From: Gnetum montanum
Lineage: Eukaryota > Streptophyta > Gnetopsida > Gnetales > Gnetaceae
Length of the DNA stretch: 64,000 bases
Reading direction: 5' to 3'
NCBI GenBank assembly: GCA_015680685.1
Contig: MNCI01006170.1
Coordinates: forward strand, 188,354 to 252,353
Shown: piece after piece, positions 29,658 to 43,110 of the stretch
Layout of the letters: each line of letters begins with the position of its first letter
Numbering within the stretch: position 1 is the stretch's first letter
Made by a program: the position numbers and the translations under genes
Notes under the pieces: model-generated
What the model saw: only the letters and a program-made list of their open reading frames with translations
Database searches by the model: none
What the model was told of the DNA's origin: nothing

Positions 29658-30269
29658 ATATTAATATTAAAAGAGAATCAATTACAATAACTATAATAAG
29701 TCACAGGGTTAAGGGGAAGGGGGAACTGAGATAATTGTGAATGAGACTCGAGAATAGCTTTATAAATAAATGATTACTAAAGGAGGAACCTGATCTAGGG
29801 AACTACCAATCATCAACTCAAAATGACTCGTTACATGAGAGAATGACATAAATTTAGATGAGGCAGAGAGCTCTCTATAAAGGACAGAGAGAGTTCTAAA
29901 TGGTGACTCCACACAACTTAAAGAAGGGAAGCTTCATTGTTGAGATTACTGATGATGAGTGTTGTTGGAATGCATGAGTCTTTACCAAGGCTATAGGAGA
30001 TGAACCAACTAATGACTATCTAGATTGAACCTAGATTCTTGAGATGTGAGTTGGAAATGAATGAGGTAAAAGATTTGCAACTTCTTCAACCTAGTCAATA
30101 GACATTTATTAGAATAATTTGTCCTTTGAAAAATAACATTGCATCTGTGCTTCCAAATATAATATAAAATAATAATCCTAATAAATTTTCATAAAATATT
30201 AAAATTAGCAAAAGTAATGGTCAAAAAATAGAATACGGAATCATCTTGAGATAGCTTGCATGATGGAAA

Positions 30270-33200
30270 AACTTTGGAAGCCCACTCCCACATATGCTAA
30301 GCAAAGGGACAATGCCAAAACATGTGGACACTGTCATCTTGTCCACCACAGAGAGGGAAATTTGGATTGGGAATTCTTAGATATTGTAAAAATTTACCAA
30401 TAGGTAGACCATGGTAGAGGAGACACCAGAGGAACTGCTTAATTTTGGGAAGGGTTGGTAGTTTCCAAATACGTTGGAAGAAGGGGATCCAAAATTTTAC
30501 TAACTCTTGTTTTTGCCAAGACTTATAACAGCATTGAATGACCTCGAAAGGTGAAAGGGGAAAAATGGCTAATAAGGTAGGAGTTTAACCCCATTAAGCC
30601 ATTGAAGGCCATGAAAAGGGCTTTGCACTATGACATCTAGTTTCCAATGACCATGGAGAAAGGAGTAAATATGGACTAGGCAATGGTTCATTACATCCAA
30701 CTCCCCATAAAAATTATTAAAATTGACCCCCAAAATCCAGTGACAAGCCAACCTAAGATAATTCAAAGAAATAACATCCTTCTGATACCAAGAGGTAGCA
30801 ACCTTAGCATTTGTGATGGCAAGGGGAGTGAGCGACAAAGGTAACTACCATGGACACAATTTAGAGAGGATAGTAGGGTTGATCTTGATGTTAGTCTAGT
30901 CAATGTAACTATGTAGAATTTTCCATGCCCTCCAAATGCTTTGGAAAACATGAGATCTAGGAAGAATGATAGTGAAGAGGGAAAGTATCCAATTGACAAA
31001 ATGGATACCTTTCCAAAAGGGATTTTTTAAGGAAATACTTGATGAAGCTTAATTACAGGAGGGTCCCAATAATATCTGAGGCATCTAAATGTTTTACCAA
31101 CCACTTAGCAACCAGGGTAATTCCCTAATTAAAGGAATTCAAAAGTTCTAAGCCACCATTATTCTTGGGGAGAGTAACAATATTCCAAGTGACTTGATGG
31201 AATCCTTTCTAAGAATCTTTGGAGGACCACATGAATTCCCAAAATAATCATTCAAGCTTCTGGTAGGTAGCTTAGGAGGGGGCCCAACATGAAGAGTAAT
31301 ACACATGGGTTGACATACACATGGACTTACATACGAGGTATTTACCTATGAGAGTGAGGGATTTAGTCTTTCATTTGTCAAGTCTCTTTTGAATCTGATA
31401 AATAACTTGCTCCCAGAGAATAGAGGTTGAACCTCCAAAATGGAAAGGGACTCCCAAAATATTAATGATGTCTTGATCCTCAAGTCGCTTCCAATTATAG
31501 TTGGTCACATGTTTGTAATTGCTAGTAAAGCTATAAATAGAGGATTTATTCTAATTTATAGTGGAGCTTGAGAGTTTGCAATATTACTCCACCCTTGATA
31601 AGAGGTGGTGCAAATTGGCAGCTATGTTTTGAACAAGAAAAAAAGGGTCATTAGCAAAGTGCATATTGAGAAGCTATTGTTGAGAGGAAGAAAGGTAGAC
31701 CCTGGTGAGAACTTTAGTTTGAATGTCCTGGTTTATCTGATGACAAAGAAAGTCACCTATGATGATAAAGAGATAGGGGATGAGGGGACAACCTTACTGC
31801 ACTGACCTATGTATAGGAAAGGGAGAGGTAATGCCGATGGGAGTGGCTATTCTTATGGTAGCATATGAGAATAAGCACTTCACCATATGTAGAAACTTAG
31901 GTCCAAAACCAAGATTCGTCATGGTTTGAAAGATAAAGTTCCACTTTATATTGTCATAAGCCTTGGCATAATCAAGTTTCACTAGGAGAATGTCTTGTCC
32001 ATCATCCTCAACCCACTTGAGACCTTCCCATGCTGCAACCACATTGTCTAAAATATTTCTACTAGGAAAAAATCTTGTTTGCTGGGGAGATATGATTTGG
32101 CCAAGAATTTTTTTCAGCTGTAAGGCTAAGCACTTGGCCCAAATTTTATACACCACATTGAGAATAGTTATGGGATGCTATTTGGAGATATTGATAAGAT
32201 CCCCGGACTTAGGGAGGAGATGAATAACCCCTTGATTTAAATTGGTCCTGAGGAAACTAGTTAGGATAGCCTCGTTAATGACTCATAGAAGATCATTTCA
32301 CACCAAATCCCAATGAGTTTGAAAAAATTCCACAAGGAAACCATCATAACCAGGAGCCTTCCCACAACTTAACTTTGAACAGGCCACCTGTAGCTCCACC
32401 ATAGTGATATTAGCATTAATACTTTGTAGCATAGTGGAATTGATAAGGCATGGATAATTGGAGGTGGTAGCCTCGAACAAAGAGATGCCCATTAGGGTAG
32501 CTACAAAAAGGATTTAATAGTGGTCCTTAGGAAAAGAGAGGATACTATTGGGATCAGTAATGGTGGTACCATCACTAGAGGTTTTATCTATAGAATGCAA
32601 ATGGAAAGCAATATTGAGATACTTAAAAAATTTCTTATAGTGTTCATCTTGAATATTTAACCAAGTGAGTTGACTTTTAATTAAGGCACTTTGTGCTCAG
32701 TACATGTTCCAATGTTGAAAGGGTAATCAGGCTCTAGCTAACTCCTCATGAACTAGAATGTTGAAAGGATCTTGAGCTAGTCTATTAGTGAGATGTTCAA
32801 TAGTGAGGTGAATGTTATTGTATTCTTTTTTGGCTTAAGGAGACACTACCTTACCATACAAATGAGCAAAGTTCTGCACTCGACATGAAGCATGATGCCA
32901 CTAATGAATCCAACCAACATGATTTAGGGGCCTAGGTTCAGGATTCCAAAGGTTGAATAGAAGAAGTTGGGTAGAAGGGAAAGAAAAATAGTTGTTATGT
33001 AGTCGGAAAAGATGGAATTTTTGTCTGTTGGGTTACCATGAATCTGAATAGGTATAGAGATAGGAAGATGGTCTGATAAGGTAGCATGAGTAGAGAAGGC
33101 TTGCTAGAAAGAAAGGGTGGAGAAATAAGACCTATCTAACTTACTATAGATGTGAGCTTGCCCCAAAAAGAGATTGCTCCAAGTAAATCTATGGAGGGGA

Positions 33201-33745
33201 ATGCACATAGAGGCATCCATCCCATCAGAAAGGTAAAACCTTTTCATAAAGGTGGATTAGGTCTAATACTTAAAATTGGGTAGTTGAAAAAACACCCCTC
33301 CAAGCTTATCTTGAGTGAATTCAACCATATTAAAATTACCTTAGAATATCCAAGGCACTGGGGAAAGAGATTTTGCAAGTTCTTGCCAAAGGAGAGTCCA
33401 TTCTATGGAGTTGTTTGGGGCATTTATTGAGTAGATTCCAAAAGGGCTATGCAAGGAGGAGAAGGTGGCCTAGGAAACTCTAGGCCCAAAATTAGAACCA
33501 CTTTGAAGGATTTTATTTTTCTAGTAGGACAAGAGGAGAATGGTAGCACCTCCTTTCCCAATTGTGTGGGACATCGCTAGAATTGAGGAGTGAGGAAGAA
33601 ACCAATGGGCTAAAAAAGATAAAAGGTCAACTAAGATCTCAATTTCTTAAAGGAGAATGAAATCAAAGGCTATATTAAGACTAAAAATAAGTTTTCCTAC
33701 TCACTTCCATCATAGCCTACCAGTAAGTCCTAGAACATTTCATGA
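30270..33745 (-). pseudogene. LINE ORF2: endonuclease, RT, zf-RVT
   Basis: The endonuclease begins about 33,740 with MNLLS and NVLGL; GNFNMVEF (about 33.33 kb) is the GDFN motif with Asp changed to Asn. RT: GKAPGYDGFLVEFF (about 32.35 kb), FFPSRNILDNVVAAWE and LLVKLDYAKAYDNIKW (first catalytic Asp, about 31.97 kb), then QGCPL after a stop at about 31.8 kb. The catalytic FADD box reads MHFANDPFFL (about 31.65 kb), Asp to Asn. The zf-RVT region at about 30.28-30.48 kb reads IWKLPTLPKIKQFLW and CGGQDDSVHMFWHCP. No RNase H domain was seen. Confidence 0.85.
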
Positions 33746-34068
33746 TAGGAGGTTCATGGAAAAGTGATGGGCATTTCAATTGAGAGGTCTATAAAAGGTT
33801 CAAAAGTCAAAGTATCAACTTTCATTGTTCCTGATAGGAGGGAAAAATAGTTGTTGGTAGAGATAGGGGCCATGTAAGTGTTTAGTGGGAAGGAGGTGGA
33901 GGGTGTCATAGAATGAAAGGAAGCTTTGACTCATTTCCTTCCACTACCCATCACAAACTCCTCAATCATAATAGAGTCCTTGATTGCCTTTGAGGGGATG
34001 ACCTAGGCTAAGGTGTGACTACCTAACTGTGGTTTATGTAGCTTGGAGGGGCTAGACTAAGAGGGGGA

Positions 34069-34838
34069 TTATGGAGCTATTGGGGAAGGAGATTCAAACT
34101 TGAAGGATCTTAAGGATGGACATAATGGTGTGACTGGGGAATGGGTTTTCTGAGATGCGACAGGTTGTTTCTTCCTAGCTAGGAAGGGACATGCCAATAT
34201 ATGATGCTCGCTATGATAGTAGCTACATGAGTTAGGAAGGTAAAAATAGTCTACTTTTTGGGTGAAGAGTTTCCCACCAGTAGTGAGGGTTAATAAGGTC
34301 TTTCGAAGAGCTATATCAAGTTCAATACAATAATGGTGAATTTGAGTTCCATTGATCACCATGAAGTGATTGAAAATAATAGGACCCAGGGTGCTCATAA
34401 TGTCCCTCTCAATACATAAAAAAAAATAAGTGGAAGATTGGGAAATCCCACATAATAGGGAATTATATTAAAGATTGGGTCATTGAAATTAAAGTCAAAT
34501 TTCCAAGCACATGCTATTAGGGTTGCATTCCATGTTGGAAAAATTTTAAGAGAGAGAGCCTTCTCAACTTGAGAGGCATTAGATAATTCCACCAAAATGA
34601 AGTTTTGGGTGTAGTATCAAGCATGAGAAACCTAAAGGCCTTGGGGCTAAAGGAGGCTTTAGACTTGAGTGTTAATACTTGGAGACCTTAGTAAAAATCC
34701 CACAATTTGAAACAAAAAAATAAAATGTGTTGAAAAATATTTAGAAACTACAAAAATATCATAAGGTAGAAGGAAGTTAATTTGAGGTAATGTAGAGGAA
34801 CTTCCCTGAGGAAGAGCAGAACCTGAGGAACTTGCCAT
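34069..34838 (-). pseudogene. LINE ORF1 (RNA-binding protein, decayed)
   Basis: The likely start at 34,838 reads MASSSGSALPQGSSS. The middle, VELSNASQVEKAL and the tract up to NIIPYYVGFPNLPL, matches the DUF4283-type region of plant LINE ORF1. A degenerate CCHC knuckle, CSYYHSEHHILAC, lies at about 34.21 kb with one Cys changed to Tyr. ORF1 binds the element RNA in intact relatives. Several stops interrupt it. Confidence 0.7.
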
Positions 34839-35440
34839 TGCGACACACTGACCTATGAAGCAAGCATAGTGATGACAAGAACAACAGCACCACAACTGTA
34901 AGCACAAAGGAAACCCTAGTCATCAGGAAATCACATTACTACAAGAACACCCTACATAGCCAACACAGCATAGCAAAGCCCCACACTACCTCTTCACAAT
35001 AGCAACATAGAGATACCTAGCCACAGCTTGAAACTACCATTGGACTGCAGCACCACAACAAAGAAAACCATAGGGAGCTACCACCGCAACAATTGTAGAG
35101 AGAGGTGGCACAGCCCATGCCCACTATGGGCTAGGCCCAAAATGAAAAGGCCCAGAATAGTGTGGAAAAAAGAGAAAAGAAACCAAGAAAAACCTAGAAA
35201 AATCATCAAAAATTGCAATTAGGACAAGCAAGAAAAGGCAAAGCCACCCCACTCCCCACCAAACACTGGGCAAGTGACAAGCGATGGAGGCACTGTGGGA
35301 CATGGAGCATAGAAGCACTCAGTGGCATAGTAGTGCCCAACAAAAACAAAGAGTGCCAACAGTTACTGATAGCTACAGCAACGGTTCGATAGAGTTTCTG
35401 TTTTCCATTAAAACTCTAATAAGGTTAGGAAGGAGAAGCA

Positions 35441-36659
35441 ATTCATCAAACATTTCCTTGAACATTTTAAAATAGTTTTACTCATGTATTGAAAATATTA
35501 TTAAAATTATATTATTTTAATATGGCTGTCGTATTTTGGATCACATTTATAAAATCCACTCTTTATTCCAAACTCATCTCAAAACCAGTATCTTAGCAAT
35601 GGAAGTACACTTTGATGTATAGCTAAATATTTAGATATAATTATTTGAAGTATGCTTACCTATTACATTCTATAGTAATTCTTTAATTAAGTATTTTCTA
35701 CCCTATTTTATGTTTGTAATAGCATGCTACTCTAAAAAAACTATCCTAGATATTTAGTTCAGAAAGCATTTCTAAATATAAATTATGGTTATCATTTTTT
35801 TATTATTGATTAGCTCTAAAGAAACATCTATAATAGTACATTTTAGTCCACATTTTCATAACTAAATCTTACACAAGAAATTGATGTATTAAAGTTAAGG
35901 GAAACCTATATTAAAGATTCTTTATTAATATTTTTATGAAAACAAATTACAATATTTCTTGGTTGGGAGATTGTGGGTTTCATTCCTGCTTATAAATATG
36001 GCAACAATGGCATAGGAGAAAGTTGGTTTAAGGTTCTACTTCAAGGTTTTTTCCTTAACTACTATCTAATAGTTCTCAACACTAATTCGTACCAAACAAT
36101 GTAACCTCTTCTTCAAAGATATTTTAATAGATGCATATTGAAACCTACATCTCAAAACATAAATACATTAAGGAGCATTATATTTTTAGCTAGATCCATT
36201 TAAAATGTTTTTAAACACATACATTTTTCTAAAACTAGAATCTGAAATCTTACAATTCAAGACTCAAACAAGTAAGCTCAAGGAGAAGAACTTTTAGCCC
36301 AAGCTCAAAAAAAAGGTAAGCATGCATATGATTGTAATAATAATGCTAATTTTACCACCTTCTATATGACAAATAAAATTATTTTTTCTACTTGGTTGGA
36401 AACAAGCTAGATAATAGTAGATGGAAATATATATTTCTTGAATATAACATGAAGACAAGTAGGTATAGAAGATTTTACTTGCTAGGGAACAAGTGGTATA
36501 GCTCAAAAAGTGTTGCGTTTAATAAGCATATCTTAGGATTTGGTTCTTTATACAAGAAATAAGACAAGAAAGAAGAACAACATCAAGAACCAAGACCATG
36601 AATTAAGAAGGAACATCTATCTTTTCAAATGTTTGACTCCTAAGTTTCAAAGAAGATTG
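35441..36659. other. AT-rich DNA, no gene seen
   Basis: No open frame of note, no recognisable motif and no repeat shared with the rest of the window. Confidence 0.6.
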
Positions 36660-37765
36660 ACAAGTAGTCTTCCATTGAGATGAAGCTTTGGAAAGAAGCC
36701 ATGAAGAAGAAATATAATTCCATCATCAAGAACCAAACCTGATGACCAAGGTACTATCTCCACATATAAAATAAGGCTAGTAGTAAGGGGCATTAAACAA
36801 AAGGAACACATAGACTATGAAGGAATTATTCCTTACAAGATTTAAAATAATCAAACTAATTATCTCCATGGTAGTCCACTTAAAAGTTAAAATGTATCAA
36901 ATAGATGTGAAATTAGCATTTTTTTAATGGTATACTTGAAGATGAAGTTTACATTCTCTAAGTAAAAGGGTTATAAAATTCAAAGCCAAGAAGAAAAGAT
37001 ATGCAAGCTACACAAGACACTTTATGGGCTCAAGAAAGTTCCAAGGGTATGGTTTCATACAATGATTTTCTTCTCAAAAGTGGATATAAATCTTATATAC
37101 TTCAAACATGCAAGAAATAATATAATCATGATCTCTTTGTATGTTAAGGATCTTATCTTTCTATTAAGTTCTAAAAAGTTCATTTTAGACTTCAAGAAAG
37201 TTATGAAGCAAGAGTTTGAAATGAAGGACTTTGGAGTCCTAAAATATTTTCTAGAGAAAAATGTGGATGAAGAAGAAGACTTCCTAAAGATGCATTGAAG
37301 CAACTATGCTAGAAGCATTATAAAGAAATATGGCTCAAGGGATGCAAGAATAATAACTTCTCTCCCTCCAAACACCAAAATGCTTAAAAAAGTTGAAAGT
37401 CCGTTGGTGGCTGCCTCTCTCTATAGAGGCATGATTAGGTCTTTAAGTATGCTTTATCACTCAAGGCTTGACCTAGAATTTTCCACTTCATATCTATCAA
37501 AATTTATGTAAGAACCTAGGTCAAGTCACATGAATGTCATCAAGCATGTTTTGAGGTATGTAAAATGTACTTATAATTTCTCCATCAAGTTTCTAAAAAT
37601 TAATGGAAAATTTCATGCCTTAAGGAACATCAATTAGGAAAGAGATCTAAAAGAGAGAAAGTCTACATCTAAGAACATCATATTTCATAGTTCAAATCCC
37701 ATGTATTGGAGCAACAAGAAGCAAACATCGATGGTACTTATCATATTTGTGAACTTTTATGCTTT
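36660..37765 (+). pseudogene. Copia RT-RNase H fragment (second Copia element)
   Basis: The start of RT reads IEMKLWKEAMKKKYNSIIKN near 36.68 kb, then LVVRGIKQKEHIDYEGI, KLHKTLYGLKKVPRVWF near 37.0 kb, and the catalytic box LYVKDLIF (YVDD changed to YVKD) near 37.14 kb. RNase H blocks RKSTSKNIIFHSSNPMYWSN and KKQTSM lie near 37.65-37.73 kb. No LTR, gag or integrase was found nearby. It differs clearly from the 16-29 kb Copia. Confidence 0.85.
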
Positions 37766-38448
37766 ATAATCATGTTGTATAATCATGGTGGTAATTAGAA
37801 GTATTATGTTTTAATGTATTATATTTTAAAAGAAGGCTAGGTTAAGAGTTTTACTAAAACAAGAAAGTAAAACTCTTCTATAATTAGATCAGTTATATCA
37901 CTAGTTCGTCACCTTACCTATGAATCACCTAAATGTCATAATCGTGGAGGAAAGCCTAGGTGATTCAAGAACCAAGAAACAATAATGAACTTAAGATTTA
38001 ATGTTTCTTCCCTTGACATCCTAATTTCTTCCTTGATTAATATCTATCACCTATTGATTGTTGGTACATTAAAAGAACATTATACTTTCTAAATTAAAGC
38101 AAAAATACAGAAAGGATTCCAACTTCTCTTTCATTAACAATGAAAAATATTTGTACAAACTTGATAACCTAGACTAATACAAAGATAATGTGACAAGGTC
38201 TCTACATGGATGGGACCTCTTAACTCACTCTAGTATTAAGAAAGAATTCCCAACTCCGCTCATACTAATGAAATGAAAATAACAATACAAAAATGGAAAG
38301 AGAAATAGAAGAAATTAGGAATTGCCTTAAGGGAATAAACAATCAAGTAGCAAGGAAGCATAGATCTCAAACTATCCTTGTCAAGTGTTAAGAAACATAG
38401 GGCCCAACATCTTAAGTAATACAAAATTTGGATCCATTTACTAGGAAG
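37766..38448. other. AT-rich DNA, no gene seen
   Basis: May include non-coding or LTR remnants of the adjoining Copia fragment, but no terminal repeat was identified. Confidence 0.5.
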
Positions 38449-38828
38449 ACAAGGGCTAACAATGTGTCTAAAATGTCATCACCTATTGGATAAGGTGATT
38501 CCAAAGTCTTCACCTACTGGATAGGTGGTTTCAAAGTCTTCACCTATTGGGTAAGTAGCTTCAAAGACCTCACCTACTTAGTAGGTGGCTTCAAATTTAT
38601 CCTTGTTGAAGTTTCCCTTCAAAACTCATGTGGTTATGACAAGGGCTAACAATGTGCCTAAAATGTCATCACCTATTGGATCAGGTGATTCCAAAGTCTT
38701 CACCTACTAGATAGGTGGTTTCAAATTCTTCACCTATTGGGTAAGTAGCTTCAAAGACCTCACCTACTCAGTAGGTGGCTTCAAAGTTGTCCTTGTTGAA
38801 TTTTCCCTTCAAAACTCATTTGGTTATG
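38449..38828 (+). repeat. Two tandem 190-bp units with hairpin sub-repeats
   Basis: AAGGGCTAAC recurs at 38,451 and 38,641, giving a 190-bp period. Each unit holds four sub-repeats of about 32 bp of the form CACCTAYTGGRTARGTGG...TTCAAAG. Most sub-repeats can fold; one is a near-perfect hairpin (CACCTACTCAGTAGGTG, 38,761-38,777). Confidence 0.9.
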
Positions 38829-41609
38829 ATACGGGTAGACCATTTCTTCCTGTATGGTAGATTTGATGGGCACCATTCATAAATTTCATGTCTAGAATCC
38901 TTTTTATGCAAATAAGTGGTTAAAATAAATTAATTCAAATGTTCTAGATATGATGGTGTAGTTAAATTTTTCATTTTAGATCATTTGGTTCTTTTCTTTG
39001 GTCTTTCAAAATAAGATATAAAAATATTAATCATGAGATATAACATAATATAAGTCATAACAATCAACTAAAATATGCTTACTAGTGATCTAATATAAAG
39101 TAAAATAAATATTATTTATTAAGAAATATTACTATTTTAGGTGCTTATCATACCCCTATTAGAGTATACTTCTAAGTTAAAGCACAATTATTAGTTTCTT
39201 AACTTAATCTAACACCAATTACGAAAGGTCATGATGGTTCAACAAGACTCATGAAGAATAAGAGAACACAAGTACTCACTACATAACATATGAAGAAATA
39301 CATAATAATGATAAAGAACAATAAGAAATGGCAACTTCGAGAATAAGAGACCCATTGAGATAAGGAAGTAACATTGAAACAACAACCACAATAATGTTTA
39401 TAAATAAAAAGAGTTTATAGACCATAATAATTTGTAAAATCATGAAGATGAAATGTATACACCTATTACAAAGCACAAATTTTGTAACCAGAACTCAAGC
39501 ACCTCAACCAAAAGGTTTAAAATCTAACTCAATATTAAAAAGAAAGTATTGCAAGAGATGAGAGCAATCCCTATAGCACAAGATCAAATTTCATAAAGAA
39601 GAAGAGAAGATTGAACTATGTTATACATAGCCTAGTCTAGTTTCTTAAATACAAATAGAAGATCATCCAAAGGTTTACAATGGTTGAGAAATGAAGGAAA
39701 AGATTTATGTGGATGACTTTAGAATAATAATAATTTAATCTATGTTATCCATAGAAACCCTATATGGATATCATATACATCATAATCAAATATTCTAAAT
39801 TTTTCCAAAACATGGAATTCTACTACAATCACACAATAATTGCACATCTAATACCTAACATATCAACATCAACTACACATCATCCTACTCATCCTACAAA
39901 CCAAGGCCCATGAGCATGCATAATTATCTAAAAGCTGGAAAATAAGAAAATGGTAAAGATTACCAATCAAACTTGGAGAATTTGCTAAAACTAGAAATTT
40001 TATAACCAAAACACCAACCCATTGTAAAAATTTTCTAAATCCCTCTGAACACAAATTGAAACTCTTAAAACATATCCTACCCAAGACTAACTTCCCAACA
40101 TTCTAAAAACTGCTAATGTCTATTAAGAATCAAGGAAGAGCAAAGGCAAAAAAGCCATCAAAAACCAAGAGATGAACATGATTAGAAGAGATGAGGAGAA
40201 ATTTATAGTATATGTTTTATTTATAAATGAAAAATATAACTATCTTTTTTATGTTCATTTGAATTTCATAAGTCCTTTTTATTTTAGTTCCTAGAACCCA
40301 CACTAAATAACTCACTCATGAGACATCCAAATAAAATATCGATTGAACCTCTATGTATCATCATATTTATATCATATCCATAATCTCACATAAGCATAAT
40401 GAGACATGTTAAATGATCCTATAACTTTGACATGCATAATATCATAATCATAAATGAGCATCATAAACATTATATAACACATGCATACTTTTTTGGTACT
40501 CAATAACCCCCCCTCCATACTCTATCCCTACCAATCATAATCAAGTATCTAATTAATCTAGTAAGATTAGTGTGCATAGTCATAGTTATAAATCAAAATT
40601 TTTCATAACAACCATGATATCATAGCTAAAACATCTTTTATTTATTTATGATGTCATAGATATGATGTAAGCCCATTGTCATATCAAACTCACCTTTGAC
40701 CCACTGTGTAAGTAAACTCTTGTAGTTAGTAGTAAGTGCTCGTAGTGTAGTAAGTAATAATTATACAACATCTTTATTCAAATGGAATGTCCTTGGACTC
40801 ATTCATATTTGATAATAAAGATTGAAATTATTCTTCATCATTACATCATTTCACTTAGACTAGATTTACTTTTCATTACAATTTATTTTCCCATAGTCAT
40901 TTATGCTTCCAATGTTCAATAGGATTGGTAGAACAAGTATGACTATTTTCAAGTGTAACATATAATTATCTAGTAACCCAATACTAGCTTTGCTTAATTC
41001 AATCAATAGCAGGGCTACTTGATAATCCTAGTGGCAATTATACTAATATGTGACACATATGGTAGATAAAAAATGAAAGCTTATTGTCATTAGGCTCTAT
41101 TAGTATTTCATTTTCATTACTATTTACTTAATATTTTACCTTAGTGAGTTAAGAGTTAATCAACCTTAATATATCATATATCTATCTAAGAGTTAAACTA
41201 TATGTTTTGATCTTTAGTAACTCTAGTAAGAAGATAACAATCATGAAATTACTATCAACAAGCTAGTATGGAATATTGTTCCATCCATGGATTACAATAT
41301 AGTCAAACATAAATACTTGTAACTTTATGGTTGGAGGTTGAAAACACTTTTCACTCATCACTAGAGCCATAGTTGGACATAGTATCAATATGGACTAGTT
41401 AATTAATTTTATTAAAGTTTATTGTGTTTTCATTTTCATATTTATCTTTTAAATAAATAATAATTCCAAAGCATACACTTAAGATTTGATCAATTTAAAG
41501 CATGGCTTTGAGATATAAAATGTATTCTCCACCTACTACTAATCTATATAAAAGTAATGATAAGAACTAATTAAAGAAAATTGGAATGGACCAATGCAAA
41601 CCAAAATCT
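38829..41609. other. AT-rich DNA, unassigned
   Basis: No convincing coding region. Near 39,148 the minus strand reads GGGGTATGATAAGC, like a polypurine tract followed by a TGATGA-type LTR start, but no partner LTR was found. The 5' LTR of gypsy E should lie before 41.6 kb and was not recognised. Confidence 0.45.
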
Positions 41610-42304
41610 CTTATGCTCATATTGATGTGTACTACCTTAAATTCACATTTATTTTTCATCAAGATGAATAGTTTAGATGAAGAGAGTTATAGGGTAACAG
41701 TATTTTACCATCAAAACATTACACGCCATCCATGCTTCAAGAAACTTTGCTTATGTTAGGTCTTGATCATGCACATGGAGGTTATTAGGTCACTAAGAAC
41801 ATGACCAAATCATACCAACCAATGGAAGTCCAAGCTAGAAGAAATGCTCTCATGGAAGCAAAATATGAACAACAAAAGAGAAAAAGAGCATCTCAAGCAA
41901 TTATACTTTCAAATAAGTAAGCTACATCATATCAAACTGAAAAGTCTCACTATCATTAATCTCATTCTCATCCACATATTTTATATATTGAAGATCCTAT
42001 GCAATAAAAGCTACATTATACCCTAGCTAAGAAACCTAAAAGAGATTAGATAAATCACAAAATCAAGAGGAATCCAAGGCTAAGACCCTCTAGTAGATCC
42101 ACAAGAGAAGAATCAAGGGATTACACAAGGAGAGAAAGCTAGCATATTTGTCCAAATCCTTCACCATCTTCATCACGTTCATTATTAAGATCTAACAAGG
42201 ATGAATGTAGGCATGGGAACAGAGTTCCATGATGGAATCAACAGTGAGGAATTGATAAGGAAAGAAGGAGAGATTAGAATGAATACCAAGAAAGAGAACA
42301 TCAT
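41610..42304 (+). pseudogene. gag N-terminal part of gypsy E
   Basis: Reads KFTFIFHQDE and onward, with SYQPMEVQARRNALMEAKYEQQ aligning block by block with D (60.2-60.45 kb). It is followed by a basic, Ser-rich stretch equivalent to the His/Ser-rich part of C and D. Stops are frequent. The segment ends at the C insertion. Confidence 0.7.
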
Positions 42305-43096
42305 TGACGAGCACCGAGGTACCCCTACACTCAACCATACAAATACAAGCGTTTCACGCATGATCCCATCGAATTCCAAAAACTAAGTGCCTATGCACCT
42401 TTGTGGAACAATAACGGGTTGGTTAATCATTGTCTTCCCAAACTTACCTATAGGTCATAGTTGTATGGTTAAGTAAGCTTGAGGCATATGATTTTTATAG
42501 CTTTTATGTGTTTTATATCCTACACTAGTAAGAAGGGGGATAGAGATAACTAAGTAACTAATCTAATTTAACTACTCATTAACTAAGTCCTAATTACTCC
42601 TAACACCTGTATCCATTCCCACTTTCCGTACACATCCTGAACTAGTGCAACGCTGCTAGGATTACCAAACACTAATTGTTATTGGGTTACCAAGTGCTAC
42701 ATGCATGCTCAAAGTCATCGTATTGAGTGTATTTAACTAAGAGAGTTGTAGGGTGAGTGAAATTATTAATCAACTAGGAAAGAATTAAATAATAATTAAC
42801 ACTAATTAATCTATTCTGAATGTTGCAAGGTTTATCATAAAGTTCATTTTATTTTTGTACATAAAGTATGCTCAAGTACACAATGCTCAAATAAAGATTT
42901 GTTCACTCTATGACTCCAACTACAGGCACGCAAAAATAATTCTAACTCTAGAGGGAAAAAATGACAAGAGTTTAGCTAAGGGACTAACTGTTTAATGTGA
43001 AAACCAATGGCACTGACTCTTATTTATAGATGAGAAGACATGTCTCAATATCGAGTATCTGACATCGCATGATTGGATCCGATTCATGGTTCATCA
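42305..43096 (-). repeat. 3' LTR of gypsy C
   Basis: Aligns end to end with 51,367-52,173. On the minus strand it starts TGATGAACC and ends CTCGTCA. The TATA box is at 43,021-43,028 on the minus strand. Confidence 0.92.
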
Positions 43097-43110
43097 TACC
43101 CCCATAACTA
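43097..43110 (-). promoter_or_regulatory. Polypurine tract of gypsy C
   Basis: TAGTTATGGGGGTA on the minus strand, directly before the TGATGAAC start of the 3' LTR. Confidence 0.85.

Larger units (their letters stand above)
29658..35440 (-). mobile_element. L1-type LINE (decayed), minus strand
   Basis: From high to low coordinates: a leader (about 34.84-35.44 kb), ORF1, an endonuclease, RT and a zf-RVT C-terminal region, the standard order of plant L1-like LINEs. Every domain has stops or frameshifts. The length, about 5.7 kb, is near full size. The 3' end meets the truncated Copia LTR; no clear poly(A) tail or target duplication was found. Confidence 0.85.

Noticed and set aside
38449-38828. 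CRISPR-like array
   Set aside because: Repeats are imperfect, spacers are not unique, and the context is a plant nuclear genome; it is a tandem duplication.
39140-39160. Polypurine tract and LTR start on the minus strand (GGGGTATGATAAGC)
   Set aside because: Resembles the family boundary, but no matching LTR, primer site or second copy was found in the window.
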